Source: a bacterium (GTDB taxonomy: Bacteria; Gemmatimonadota; Glassbacteria; GWA2-58-10). From it: a stretch of DNA of 53,868 bases. The stretch spans positions 1-53,868 of the forward strand of contig JAJFUG010000005.1 of NCBI GenBank assembly GCA_021372515.1. The letters run 5' to 3'. Both the position numbers and the translations under genes were made by a program. Below the pieces are notes generated by a model that was given only the letters and a program-made list of their open reading frames with translations, had not been told where the DNA came from and made no database searches. Within the stretch, counting starts at the first letter, position 1, and every line of letters starts with the position of its first letter. This document shows positions 28,423 through 38,041 of the stretch, piece after piece.

Positions 28423-30414
28423 TCAGTCGTAGAAATTCCAGGATATGCCGAACACGGCGCGCGGGGCGGCCAGGTGCAGGGGGTCGGTCTCGTTGTAGTA
28501 GTCGGCCAGGAGATGGTCCAGGCGGCCGTAGATCACCAGGTCGATGATCCGCACCGCGGCCGAGCCGCCCAGGTCCACCCGGCCGGGCTGCGTGAGGGAC
28601 CGGGACGCCTGCCCCGCCGGGATGAAACTGAACTCGCTGTCGTAGCGCAGCTCGGCGCGCAGGCTGTAGCCAAGGTCGCCGTGGAACATATCGCCCCCCA
28701 AGGCCAGGGTGGCGCTGTGGCTGCGCGCGGGAAGATATGGCACAGCACTGGGGGCATCGAACAGCTCTCTTCCCCGCAGCGTGAGGTCGAAACCCAGGAA
28801 TAGAGGGCTCTCCAGCACATATTCCAGCCCGGCGGCGCTGTAGTCCACCCGCAGGGGATTGGCGGGAAGAGTGAACGGGTCGGGGTCGAGCGGGTTGAAA
28901 CTGTGGTTGGAGACATTCACGTAGAGCGCCCCGGCGCTGAGCCGCGTGCGGGAGGCCAGGTTGAGGCTCATTCCGGCCCCGGCCCGGGTGATCCGTCCCA
29001 CCGGAATCTTCCCGGAGGCGGAGGTTTCATCCAGCGTGGCCAGGTCGAGCAGGCCCACCGAAAGCGCCTCGCGCGAGAGCGAGAGGTTGAAACCGGGCTT
29101 GTCGCCTGGCTGACGCGCCAGGCCGAGGCTGAACACAGGGGTGTTCTCGGTGCGGTCGGACAGACGGTAGCCGGCGGAGGCCTTGAGCGCCAGCCCGGCC
29201 GGAGCGGCCAGCGCGGCGTGGGCGGCCAGAAGGCGGTTTCGCAGCGAGCCTGCGGCCAGGGAGAGCTTGCGCGCGCGGTCGTGCTCCTCCTCGGCGCTCA
29301 GGCCCAGGAGTAGCGTTTCCGTGGCCCGGTGTTCCAGGTTCACTGCGTAGCCGTCCCCCACGCCCCCGGCGAACACCAGCGCTCCGTTGCCGTCGCGCGC
29401 TGGGTGCTGGCTGGAGCTGTGGCGAAGGGCCAGGCTGTAGCTGGTCTTTTGTCCCAGGCTCCCGGCCAGGGCGGCCTGCAACCAGGTGTTGTCCTGTTTC
29501 TGCCGTGGGAAAGAGCCGTTGGCCTTGCGCGTGTCGGCAAAGTAAAGCCCGTCGACACTCAGCAGCATATTGCGTCCCAGCGACTGCTCCAGGCGGGTGA
29601 AATACTGTATCTGCTGGTAATCGAACAGAAAGGCCTCGTCATCCTGCTGCACCTTGTTGATATCAACGTGCAGCGCCCCCCGTCCGAAAAGGCCGCGGCG
29701 CAGCCCTCCGCCCATGCGGTTGAGCTGGTAGGAGCCGCCGCTCAGCCCCATGCGCGAGACCGCGGGCGAGCTCTGCAGGGTCCGGCTCTGCAGCGCCAGC
29801 GAGGCCGCTCCGCCGTAGGCCCCGGCCAGGCTCCCGGCCTCGCCGTCCAGCACGGCAGCCCCCAGCACCTCCAGCGGCACGACACGGGTGTCGCAGCCGC
29901 CGGTCAGCGGATCGACCAGGGGCATGCCGTTGAGGCTCAGGCGCAACTGCGAAAACCCGGTCCCGAAAGCGCTCAATCCGGCCGGACGGCCGCGCCCAAG
30001 GCTGTCCATGGTCAGCAGGGACGGCCCCTGGTGCAGGATATCCTCCAGATACACGCCGCGCACGCTCTCCAGCTCGGCGCTCTCCAGGCCGTAGCTCCCG
30101 GAGGCCTGCGGGGCCGCGACCGTGGACAGGCCGCGGCTCAGGCTGTCCAGTGCGGTGGAGGGAAACCGGGAGACCCGCTCCAGGCTGTCGCGTCCGGCTT
30201 GCAGGGCAGTGCTGTCCGCGGGCAGGCCAGGGAGGCTGTCCGGCGCGGAAGGCGCGGGCAGGGTCGAATCCGCCGGCGTCTCAGCGGCAGAGGAATCCAC
30301 AACCGCGGCGGTGCTTTCAGCCGCCTGGGCGGCATAAGCCCCCCCGGCAGACAGGAGCAGCGGCACGAATGCAATAAGGGTAAGAAATCCGATGCGGTGT
30401 GAGAACGATCTCAT
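28423..30414 (-). CDS. TonB-dependent-receptor-like outer-membrane barrel
   Basis: A 663-residue protein with a signal peptide (MRSFSHRIGF onward, cleavage near AYAAQA). An Ala/Pro/Ser/Asp-rich linker is followed by a plug-like domain (about residues 115-230: VYLEDILHQGPSLLTMDSLGRG, RLSLNGMPLVDPLTG) and a long beta-barrel to the C-terminus. Strands show alternating hydrophobic residues. The end is NFYD rather than a terminal Phe. The short plug and absent TonB box fit TonB-receptor-like porins of FCB bacteria. It follows a lipoprotein gene by 59 bp and precedes the thioredoxin-NHL gene by 126 bp, so the three may be co-transcribed. Confidence 0.75.
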   Translation of the reverse strand: MRSFSHRIGFLTLIAFVPLLLSAGGAYAAQAAESTAAVVDSSAAETPADSTLPAPSAPDSLPGLPADSTALQAGRDSLERVSRFPSTALDSLSRGLSTVAAPQASGSYGLESAELESVRGVYLEDILHQGPSLLTMDSLGRGRPAGLSAFGTGFSQLRLSLNGMPLVDPLTGGCDTRVVPLEVLGAAVLDGEAGSLAGAYGGAASLALQSRTLQSSPAVSRMGLSGGSYQLNRMGGGLRRGLFGRGALHVDINKVQQDDEAFLFDYQQIQYFTRLEQSLGRNMLLSVDGLYFADTRKANGSFPRQKQDNTWLQAALAGSLGQKTSYSLALRHSSSQHPARDGNGALVFAGGVGDGYAVNLEHRATETLLLGLSAEEEHDRARKLSLAAGSLRNRLLAAHAALAAPAGLALKASAGYRLSDRTENTPVFSLGLARQPGDKPGFNLSLSREALSVGLLDLATLDETSASGKIPVGRITRAGAGMSLNLASRTRLSAGALYVNVSNHSFNPLDPDPFTLPANPLRVDYSAAGLEYVLESPLFLGFDLTLRGRELFDAPSAVPYLPARSHSATLALGGDMFHGDLGYSLRAELRYDSEFSFIPAGQASRSLTQPGRVDLGGSAAVRIIDLVIYGRLDHLLADYYNETDPLHLAAPRAVFGISWNFYD

Positions 30415-30473
30415 CCGGGTGCGGCCGGTTCGAAAGGGATGGAGCTGCCGGGGATGCCCAGGCCGGCAGTGTA

Positions 30474-31034
30474 TCACGGGACCCACGGAACGCCGTCGTT
30501 GCCGGTGGGTACATCGGTCACCGGCTTCACTCTTTTCCAGGTCTCGGTGTAGAGGACATTGCTCTGGGTGTAATTGAACCTGATCCAGTCCCAGTCCTTG
30601 TCGTACTCGCCGACATAGGCATAGCTGAGAGCGCCGTAGTAGAGTATCCCCACGTGATCGTCGCTGCGCAGCACGTAGCCCGAGTCGGCCAGGGAGGTGC
30701 TCCCGCCGTCCAGAGTGTAATCCCGTTTGAATGGATAGGCGTAAAGGTCGTAGCTGGCCGAGGCCAGGGTGTCCTCCGCCTCGACAAGCATCACCCCGCC
30801 GGTGGCGGACTGGTCATCGTAGGTGTAATTCACCCCGTCGCTGGTGGCGCTACGCTGGGTGAGATAGTAAGTCCCCCTGAGGCTGAAACCGGCCGGCAGG
30901 GTCCCGGCCAGGGGGTTGTCTTTGTCCGAACTGCAGGCCAGCGCCAGGAGCGCCAGCAGGGCTGTCAGCAGCAGGGCCGCTGCGCCGCGGCCCTTGCCGC
31001 GGTTGGATTCGGGGCTTAAATTGGCATTCGGCAT
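30474..31034 (-). CDS. Small lipoprotein, unknown function
   Basis: A 186-residue protein with a basic N-region, hydrophobic core and lipobox LALAC (Cys34), then a Tyr/Asp-rich, probably all-beta body (LRGTYYLTQRSATSDG, SYAYVGEYDKDWDWIRFNY). I recognise no family. GGAG precedes the ATG. Its stop lies 59 bp before the start of the TonB-receptor-like gene, suggesting a receptor/lipoprotein pair, but unlike SusC/SusD it is far too small to be SusD. Confidence 0.68.
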   Translation of the reverse strand: MPNANLSPESNRGKGRGAAALLLTALLALLALACSSDKDNPLAGTLPAGFSLRGTYYLTQRSATSDGVNYTYDDQSATGGVMLVEAEDTLASASYDLYAYPFKRDYTLDGGSTSLADSGYVLRSDDHVGILYYGALSYAYVGEYDKDWDWIRFNYTQSNVLYTETWKRVKPVTDVPTGNDGVPWVP

Positions 31035-31168
31035 GGCACACTCCGCAACAGTGGGGCCTGGAACACGTTTACCCGTGACGAACCGGCCGCCGCGGGCGAT
31101 GTCCCTGTTCAGCCAATTATACTCCCTTTGGAATCTAACGTTCCCTTTACAAAAAGCAAGTCAGCGGG
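31035..31168. promoter_or_regulatory. Divergent promoter region between the lipoprotein and lipA
   Basis: On the minus strand a perfect TATAAT lies at 31121-31116, toward the lipoprotein, but its -35 is poor. On the plus strand TATACT at 31118-31123 overlaps it and points toward lipA, also with a poor -35. Shared, opposed -10 elements are possible. Confidence 0.4.
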
Positions 31169-32077
31169 ATGCGAAAAAGAGAACACCTTCCCGAGTGGTT
31201 CCGCGTGCAGCTCCGCTCGGGCGAAAGCTTCAGCCGCCTGAGCCGCCTTCTGGCCGAGCGCGGTCTCAACACGGTCTGCCAGGGGGCGCGCTGCCCCAAT
31301 ATCTGGGAATGCTGGAACCACGGCACCGCCACGCTGATGATTCTGGGGGCGACCTGCACCCGCGACTGCCGTTTCTGCGGCGTGCCGCACAGCGCCGCTC
31401 CCGCCGCTCCCGACCCGGATGAGCCGGAGCAGGCGGCCGAGGCGGTCGAAAGCCTGAACCTGGCCTGGGCCGTGCTGACCAGCGTGACCCGGGATGACCT
31501 TCCCGATGGCGGTGCGGAGCATTTCGCGCGCACGGTGGCTGCGATCCACGCCCGCCGCCCCGCCTGCGGCGTGGAGATATTGATCCCCGACCTGCGCGGC
31601 AACCGGGACGCCCTGACCGCAGTGGCCGGTTGCGGCGCGCAGGTGATCGCGCACAACCTGGAAACCGTGCCGCGTCTTTACCCCAAGGCCCGGCCCCAGG
31701 CGGACTACGCCCTCTCGTTGGGCGTGCTCCGGGTGCTGGCGGAGATATCCGGGGGACGCTACCGGGTGAAAAGCTCTCTTATTCTGGGACTGGGTGAAAG
31801 CGAGGACGAGCTGGCGCGGGTGTTCGACGATCTGGCGGGAGCCGGGGTGAGCGCCCTGACCCTGGGGCAGTACCTTCCGCCCGGAAAGAAGCACCTGGCC
31901 GTGGAGCGCTACTGGAGCCCGGAGGAATTCGTGTCCCTGGCCGGGCGCGCCCGCGAGGCGGGGCTGGCGGATGTGGCCGCCGGGCCGCTGGTGCGCAGTT
32001 CCTACCACGCCCACGAGCTGGCCGGGAGCGACCTGCACTGCGACTGCGGAAGCACGAACACCGATAAAGCTATTTGA
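31169..32077 (+). CDS. lipA: Lipoyl synthase LipA
   Basis: A radical-SAM enzyme that inserts two sulfur atoms into octanoyl chains on lipoate-dependent enzymes. The 302-residue protein has the auxiliary cluster Cys37, Cys42, Cys48 (VCQGARCPNIWEC), the radical-SAM motif CTRDCRFC (Cys63, Cys67, Cys70), and the C-terminal RSSYHA with the Ser that ligates the auxiliary cluster. lipB is not adjacent. The 3' end overlaps the convergent metalloprotease gene by 8 bp. The ribosome site is not strong. Confidence 0.96.
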   Translation: MRKREHLPEWFRVQLRSGESFSRLSRLLAERGLNTVCQGARCPNIWECWNHGTATLMILGATCTRDCRFCGVPHSAAPAAPDPDEPEQAAEAVESLNLAWAVLTSVTRDDLPDGGAEHFARTVAAIHARRPACGVEILIPDLRGNRDALTAVAGCGAQVIAHNLETVPRLYPKARPQADYALSLGVLRVLAEISGGRYRVKSSLILGLGESEDELARVFDDLAGAGVSALTLGQYLPPGKKHLAVERYWSPEEFVSLAGRAREAGLADVAAGPLVRSSYHAHELAGSDLHCDCGSTNTDKAI

Positions 32078-35000
32078 GCAGCACCAGCTTGCGCGTGGCG
32101 CTGAACCCGGTCGCGCTCAAGCGGCAGAAATAGACCCCCGAGGGCAGCACCCTTCCTCCCGTGGCCGTACCATCCCATATCACAGTGTACGCCCCCGGCT
32201 CGTGCGCGCCCTGGGCCAGCAGGCGCACCCGCTGCCCGCGCAGGTCGAACACCTCCAGACGCACCGTGGCCGGTCCGCCCTCGGGCACGTAATAAGTGAT
32301 CGCGGTCGAGGGGTTGAACGGGTTGGGGCTGGCCCCGGCCAGGCTGTACTGGCGAGGCAGGGCGGTTTCGGCTGCTGCTTGCCGCACGGCCGCGCTCTCT
32401 GTCTCCCCCTGTCCGGGTATCCCGGCGAGCACTCCCAGCACGCGCACCCGTTCCAGGGACTGAGCCTCCAGGCTGACAATCTCTCCCCCGTTGAACACCG
32501 CATCCGAAGCCGACAAGTCGATCAGCACATAGAGCACACCACCGGCGCGGGTCTGCAGGAATCCGGCTCCGCGTGGGAGGTCCTTTCCCGGTGCGGCCAG
32601 GCCCGCGGCCTCCAGCTCGATCCGCATGAGACCCCCGAACCTCTCCCCGCCCGCGGCGGCCAGCACCGGGCAGCCCCCGCGTGACGACAAGCTCAACTCC
32701 GGGCAGCCGTTTAAGCCTTCCGCGGCCAGGACAGTGGCAGCGCGCGCCAGGGGATCATCCAGGGCCAGGCGGAACACCGCGGCGGCGTCGCTCAGGTCCA
32801 CCTTGCCATCCGCGTTCACATCCGCGGCGAAACGGGCCTGCTGGTCGTAGGAGGAGGGCCGGGCGACGCAGTCGATCGCTGCCAGGGCGTCATCGATCCG
32901 GATCAGGCCGTCGCGCACCAGGTCGCCGTGACGGGGCAGCAGGCTCAGGCGCAGCTCGTAGAAACAGTTGCTCCCGGTCAGGCTGCCCGGGTCGCCGTAG
33001 GCCACCGCGGCCTCCAGCAGACGCAGGTAGAGCGTGGCCCCGCGCGGGCTGACAAAGCTCTGGAACGGGTCCAGGCCGCTCTCGTCGTCGCTTTCCACCA
33101 CACGCCCGTCCAGCCCGGTGAAGCGCGCCCCGGTGGAATCGAACGCCTCGAAATAGGCATCCAGGCCCGAGACCGGCAGGAACGGCCGCGTGCTCGAGGC
33201 GTCCACGTCGATCACCACACTGTCGCCGCGGCGGACCTCGAAACGGAAGAAGTCGATGTCGTTGCGGTCTTTTGTCGAGGCGATTGTCCCCCGGATCGCG
33301 CTCAGGCCGTGGCTGACCGGGGGGTAGCCCACCGCGGGGAACACCGGGACTGCGTCCTGAAGGCGCTCGTTCGGCTCGAAGCGGTCCGCCCCCAGGCCGA
33401 ACACCGCGGGCAGGCTGCTGCGTCCCGAGTCGCTGAACGCGCTCAGTGAGAACCCGGCGGGGTTGGCGGGCAGCGAATCCACAGTGAGCACGGTGTCGCC
33501 GGGCAGGCTGAGGAAGACCAGCGTGGTGTCCGCCACCGGGGTCGCGGCCGCGGGCCAGACAAAGGCTCCGTGCACCCGACGGCCCTCACTGCGCAGGTCC
33601 AGCCGAACCGTGCCGCCCGCCGGGGCGAGTGTTCCCTGCCAGAGCCCCTCCAGCCCGGCGGAAAGACCACCGGCGGTCCGCCCGAGGTTGAGCGTACCTC
33701 CAGCCGGCCCGTGGCCGGAGAGCTTTTCCAGCGTGCCCAGCATACGGCCCCGGTCCAGGCGCAGGCCGCTGACCCGATAGAGCGAGCTGTCCCCGGCGGC
33801 CTCGTGACGCAGGAGTTGAAATTCCAGCCCGTCCTCCGCGCCGCTGTCCAGGGCCTCAATCAGTGAGGCCTCGGGGTAGGACTGGGCCGCGTTGCTGTAG
33901 CGCAATGAAATAGTGACCGGCTCGGCCGGGGCCCGGCCGCTCAGGCTCAGCGGCGGATGGAAGAAAAGTTGCACCGCCCGTGCTCCCGAAGCCGTGCGGG
34001 TCTCGACCAGGCGCGGCTGCGACAGCGGCTCCAGGGCGGACTCGCCCTCCAGTTCCAGGCCCATGCGCCAGCTCACGCCGTAGCCCATCACGCTGGTGAA
34101 CGTCTTGCCGCCATCCGCCGAGATGAACGACTCATCCACCTCCAGCTCGCCCTGTCCCGCCCCCAGCACGTCGATATTGTGAAATGCATTAAAACGCCCC
34201 TGGGGCGAGCGCACCACCAGCCACAGCGCGCCGTCCTGCGGCACCTCGACCGGGTAGGTGAACGGCAGCGGCCAGGAGCTTAGCAGGCTTCCGTCCCCGG
34301 CAAAATCGCGGATCACGGCCAGGGGGTGCTCCAGGTCCGGGCGCGAGGGGTCGGAGGGGTCGGTCCGGGCCAGGATTATCTCGGGCCAGACCACCTGCGC
34401 GCCCTCGGGCGGCGCGGTCACTGAGGCGAAATCGCAGGCCGCGCCCACGATCCGGTAGGGCGCGCGGAACACCTGCGGGAACTTGCGCGCAATCATATCG
34501 TTCGTGGAGGACTGGGCGCTGGAGGGCGAGCGGAGCTGGTTCACCGCCACGATATAGTCCCGCTCGCCGAACATCCGCCAGAGCCGCTCCCGCCCCTGCG
34601 GATAGTAGTTGGTGATGAATTTCACTCCCGAAACCGTCCCCCCGGCTCCCACCTCGACCGGCTCCCAGTCCAGCGGGTCGCTCTCACGTCCGCTCTCGCG
34701 CGCTCCGTTGTAGAACTCGTCCCAGATATAGTCCACATCGCCGAAACGGCTGACCAGGGTGTTGAACGCGTTGCGGTTGGTGCCGGTGGGAAGGTCGTCC
34801 ATGGGCTGAAGGCCCAGCACGTAGCGTCCGGGCGGAAGGCCGGGGATGCGGAAGCGCCCCCACTGGTCCGAGAACACGCCGATAGCGGTGGCGGCCCGGT
34901 GGTAGGCATCGATCAGGCTGCGGTAGGGCGCGCCCTCGGCCGAGAGTGCGACCACGAAATCCCCTCGCCCGGGGCCGCCGTCCGTGCCCTTGACCACCTG

Positions 35001-36431
35001 GCCCTCGATGGTCCCATAGCTGGAGCCGAACTCCGCGGTCGGATAGAGCATGGCCAGGGAGACCTTGTCATCCGCCTCCAGGCTGGTCATCGGGTTGCCG
35101 CTGCCGTCCGCGGCGTTGGGCAGGGCCAGGGAGAACATGGTGGGGGTGACATTCTTCCCGGATAGAGTTGTCCCCAGGTCGCGGATCGGGCTGTGCACCA
35201 GCCCGGCCAGGTGGCCGATCTCGTGGCTGAACACGGCCTGCATGCTGAGCGCGCCCGGGGTGTTGTCCACGGCGAAATCCACATCCGAGTAGGGGCCGCC
35301 CACATCCCAGCGCAGGTCGCAGTCGATGATTGTCCCGGCCTCCCAGACCCCTTCCGGGAAATCCGGGAAATCTATCTTCCCGTCCTGGTCCCAGTCCAGT
35401 CCCTCGGGGCCGACCCAGGTGCGGCGGGCCAGCACAAAGGGGCGCGCGCTGGCGATGGCGTCTTTCTGCACCCCGTGGATATACTCGCTGTCCGCGAACG
35501 TGATCACGTTGACCAGGTCGAGCTTGTGGTCCGGGATATCCCGGCGCTGCCCGGCGTACTCGAAGCGCATCCTGGAGCCCGGCACCGCGTTCCACTGCCC
35601 GAACGACCAGCTCAGGGCGGCCAAGGCCTGCTCCGGGGTGACCCCGTAGGGGCTCTTGCCGGCGATGGAGTCCGGGTCGAAATACCAGCGGACGCGCCCT
35701 CCCCGCACCGGGCCGTAATCGCGGCTCAGGTCCCAGAAAATGTCCACCGGGCGGTCGAGGATACGCGAGTAGCCAGCCTGCACGTTGCCCGCGGCAAGTG
35801 AGGTTGTCGAGGCGGCGCTCTTTTTCTTCCCGGCCTTTTCGACTGTATTCAGCGGGAGCTGCGGCGCCGCGGCCCCGGCGGGCAGGCTTTCCCCCAGGTA
35901 CGAGGCCACGCTGCGCAGGAACAGGGCGAGCGGCAGGGGACGGTCGGCGGGCCAGACATGGCCATCCGCGGCCAGGACCGGCCCGGCGGGCTCCACGCCC
36001 GGATTGACCCGCGGCAGGCCGTCCGCGTCCGGCTCCACGCGGTAGACCCCGGTGGCGAGGCCATCCAGCTCGTATTCCCCATCCGGCGAGTCCTTGAGGA
36101 ACAGCACCGCGGCCTCGCTCCGGCTGAACTCCGGCGCGCCCGGGACCACATAGGCCACCACGCCCACTGTCCCGCCCGGCACGCGCAGGCTCACAGTTCC
36201 GCCGCGGCCTTTCAGGGTCTGCATGGCGCTCAGGTCGTAATGGGTGTAGATACGTCCGTTCTCGGCGCTGCAGCGGGCGGAGAGAACCTTTCCGTAGATT
36301 ATGCAGTCGGCGGAGAGGGTCTGCTCGCGCAGCGTGGTCCGCAGCGGCTGGTCGGCGCGCAGGGCGGCAACGGACAAGAGCAGAGCCAGGACCGGGAGAA
36401 GGCGCAGGGTATTTGAGCCGAGGCGGGTCAT
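32070..36431 (-). CDS. Secreted metzincin metalloprotease with PPC, dockerin-like and FlgD-like C-terminal domains
   Basis: A 1453-residue exported protein with a signal peptide (to about residue 26). A matrixin-like catalytic domain spans about 215-460: the zinc motif HEIGHLAGLVH at residues 403-413 (three His plus Glu404) and a Met-turn at TPTMFSL (Met432). Beta domains follow, including a carboxypeptidase-regulatory-like segment (GRFRIPGLPPGRYVLGL). A PPC domain (about 1020-1140), a dockerin-like Ca-binding pair (about 1167-1233, DVNADGKVDLSDA) and a sorting-type end (about 1363-1453, NPFNPSTAI...SGVYFCRL...KLVLLK) complete it. The start overlaps the upstream stop in ATGA. It is probably surface-attached or released through a type IX-like route. 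Confidence 0.88.
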   Translation of the reverse strand: MTRLGSNTLRLLPVLALLLSVAALRADQPLRTTLREQTLSADCIIYGKVLSARCSAENGRIYTHYDLSAMQTLKGRGGTVSLRVPGGTVGVVAYVVPGAPEFSRSEAAVLFLKDSPDGEYELDGLATGVYRVEPDADGLPRVNPGVEPAGPVLAADGHVWPADRPLPLALFLRSVASYLGESLPAGAAAPQLPLNTVEKAGKKKSAASTTSLAAGNVQAGYSRILDRPVDIFWDLSRDYGPVRGGRVRWYFDPDSIAGKSPYGVTPEQALAALSWSFGQWNAVPGSRMRFEYAGQRRDIPDHKLDLVNVITFADSEYIHGVQKDAIASARPFVLARRTWVGPEGLDWDQDGKIDFPDFPEGVWEAGTIIDCDLRWDVGGPYSDVDFAVDNTPGALSMQAVFSHEIGHLAGLVHSPIRDLGTTLSGKNVTPTMFSLALPNAADGSGNPMTSLEADDKVSLAMLYPTAEFGSSYGTIEGQVVKGTDGGPGRGDFVVALSAEGAPYRSLIDAYHRAATAIGVFSDQWGRFRIPGLPPGRYVLGLQPMDDLPTGTNRNAFNTLVSRFGDVDYIWDEFYNGARESGRESDPLDWEPVEVGAGGTVSGVKFITNYYPQGRERLWRMFGERDYIVAVNQLRSPSSAQSSTNDMIARKFPQVFRAPYRIVGAACDFASVTAPPEGAQVVWPEIILARTDPSDPSRPDLEHPLAVIRDFAGDGSLLSSWPLPFTYPVEVPQDGALWLVVRSPQGRFNAFHNIDVLGAGQGELEVDESFISADGGKTFTSVMGYGVSWRMGLELEGESALEPLSQPRLVETRTASGARAVQLFFHPPLSLSGRAPAEPVTISLRYSNAAQSYPEASLIEALDSGAEDGLEFQLLRHEAAGDSSLYRVSGLRLDRGRMLGTLEKLSGHGPAGGTLNLGRTAGGLSAGLEGLWQGTLAPAGGTVRLDLRSEGRRVHGAFVWPAAATPVADTTLVFLSLPGDTVLTVDSLPANPAGFSLSAFSDSGRSSLPAVFGLGADRFEPNERLQDAVPVFPAVGYPPVSHGLSAIRGTIASTKDRNDIDFFRFEVRRGDSVVIDVDASSTRPFLPVSGLDAYFEAFDSTGARFTGLDGRVVESDDESGLDPFQSFVSPRGATLYLRLLEAAVAYGDPGSLTGSNCFYELRLSLLPRHGDLVRDGLIRIDDALAAIDCVARPSSYDQQARFAADVNADGKVDLSDAAAVFRLALDDPLARAATVLAAEGLNGCPELSLSSRGGCPVLAAAGGERFGGLMRIELEAAGLAAPGKDLPRGAGFLQTRAGGVLYVLIDLSASDAVFNGGEIVSLEAQSLERVRVLGVLAGIPGQGETESAAVRQAAAETALPRQYSLAGASPNPFNPSTAITYYVPEGGPATVRLEVFDLRGQRVRLLAQGAHEPGAYTVIWDGTATGGRVLPSGVYFCRLSATGFSATRKLVLLK

Positions 36432-37909
36432 TTGAGGAGCACCATCTTGCGTGTGATCGCTGTGCCGCCGGCGCTCAGACGGTAGAGATAGACCCCGGCG
36501 GGAAGGTCGCGGCCACGCTCATCGCGGCCGTCCCACTCCACCGAGTATGTCCCTGCCGCCCGCTCACCCGCGTCCAGGGTCGCCACCCGCCGTCCACCCA
36601 GGTCGAACACCTCCAGGCGCACCATCCCGGCCGCCTCCAGGCTGAACCGGATACAGGTGGAGGGGTTGAACGGGTTGGGTGCGTTCTGGTAGAGCGCAGA
36701 CGCGCGCGGCAGGCTCACCCCAGCCGACAAACCGTTACTTCCGGTCAGGGCCAGGAAGCGCGCGGCCTCCCCGCCCGGAGTATCGACACTCAGCCCGCCC
36801 TCCGGCCCCAGCCTCAGCGCGGAACCGTCCGGGAAAGCGAACCTCTCACCTGCCACTGCGGCCAGGGAGGCGGAGCTTTTCTCCCCCGGGCTGTCCGGGT
36901 CACGAGCGGGAGCCGGTATCACCTGGCGCAGAAGGCCGGCGAAATCCTGGTAATCCCCCAGCCACGCGCCGTCACCGTCCCAGTCCGCAGCGGCCAGTTG
37001 CGCCGGGCTGAACGCTGTGCTGTCCAGGACGCCGCGCACCAGGAAATACAGCACAAAGGCGTCCCGGTAGCTTAAGCTCCCGTCGCCGTCCAGGTCGCCC
37101 CGGCGGTTAAGACGGCGCACCTGGAGACTGTAGAACCGGTCGGCGGCGTTCTGGAAACTGCCACCCTCAAGGAAAGCGCGGTCGGCGACCAGGGCCAGGT
37201 AGCGGCCGGAGGCGTTCACCCGCGCGCCCAGGGGGACGCTGTCCTCGCGGTGGGCCAGCACCGCGCCGCTGGAGTCGAGCAGGCTAAGCGCGGGCGCGAG
37301 CGCGCTGCCCGAGCTGTCCAGCCCGGCCAGCACCAGCGAGACCGAATCGCCGGCCTGAAGCTCGAAGCTGAAGAAATCGAAATCCAGGGAATTGTCGATC
37401 ATCCCCTCGGCGGCAAACACACCCTGCGTGTCGGAGGAAAGCGCAACAGCCTTGTCCGGGCTGTCGTTGGGCTCGTTGGGATCGACAGCCATCAGGTGCA
37501 CCGCGGCGGAGGGAAGGCCGGCAACTGAGCCGGCAAGAAGCGAAAAAGTGAGGCTCAGGCGCCCGGCGGGCAGGCCGCTTAAGCTCAGCGTGCCGTCCGG
37601 CTCCAGGGGCACGCTCCATTCGGCGGCGAGGCTGCCGTCCGGGGCCAGGCTCCGCACGAACACGTTTTCCGGGAGAAAGGGCAGCCGGGCGCCGTCCGCC
37701 AGCGAGCCAGGCAGGCCCAGGCGCACGCTCAGCCCGTCCTTGCCGCTCTGCACCCGGAGCACTGACGGGGCGGCCGGAGGCGAGGAAAGAAATAGCTCGC
37801 CGCCCTGACGGCCGGGTTCGCGGCGCAGGGCATACAGGCTGCCCGACGAGGCAAAGCAGAGAGTCAGCAGCAGCGCGGAGACAGCGGCCCGCTGGGCGGG
37901 TGTCGGCAT
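36428..37909 (-). CDS. Secreted PPC/dockerin-like protein with FlgD-like C-terminal domain
   Basis: A 493-residue exported protein with no catalytic domain that I recognise. Signal peptide to about residue 24; a beta domain to about 140; a PPC domain (about 143-270, from DPNEPNDS through DFDFFSFELQAGDSVSLVL); a dockerin-like pair (about 274-332, GDLDGDGSLSYRDA and DWDGDGAWLGDYQDF); and an 88-residue NPFNPSTCI...RKMVLLK end that resembles that of the downstream protease. Its TGA overlaps the protease ATG (ATGA), so the two are made together. It may be a partner or propeptide-like anchor for the protease. The ribosome site is weak. Confidence 0.8.
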   Translation of the reverse strand: MPTPAQRAAVSALLLTLCFASSGSLYALRREPGRQGGELFLSSPPAAPSVLRVQSGKDGLSVRLGLPGSLADGARLPFLPENVFVRSLAPDGSLAAEWSVPLEPDGTLSLSGLPAGRLSLTFSLLAGSVAGLPSAAVHLMAVDPNEPNDSPDKAVALSSDTQGVFAAEGMIDNSLDFDFFSFELQAGDSVSLVLAGLDSSGSALAPALSLLDSSGAVLAHREDSVPLGARVNASGRYLALVADRAFLEGGSFQNAADRFYSLQVRRLNRRGDLDGDGSLSYRDAFVLYFLVRGVLDSTAFSPAQLAAADWDGDGAWLGDYQDFAGLLRQVIPAPARDPDSPGEKSSASLAAVAGERFAFPDGSALRLGPEGGLSVDTPGGEAARFLALTGSNGLSAGVSLPRASALYQNAPNPFNPSTCIRFSLEAAGMVRLEVFDLGGRRVATLDAGERAAGTYSVEWDGRDERGRDLPAGVYLYRLSAGGTAITRKMVLLK

Positions 37910-38041
37910 GGTCCGGTCGCGGATGGGGGTGGTCGTGGTCTCGGGGGGCCGCGGCAGTCATGACGGGGCCGCTTTGATTATACGCCAAGGCGGCCGGGCT
38001 GTCAATCCGGCGAAGCGGTGCGGAGGTTGAGCGGCAAGCGG

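Noticed and set aside
30474-31034. SusD-like partner for the TonB-receptor-like protein
   Set aside because: The lipoprotein is only 186 residues and all-beta in appearance, unlike the roughly 500-residue helical SusD.
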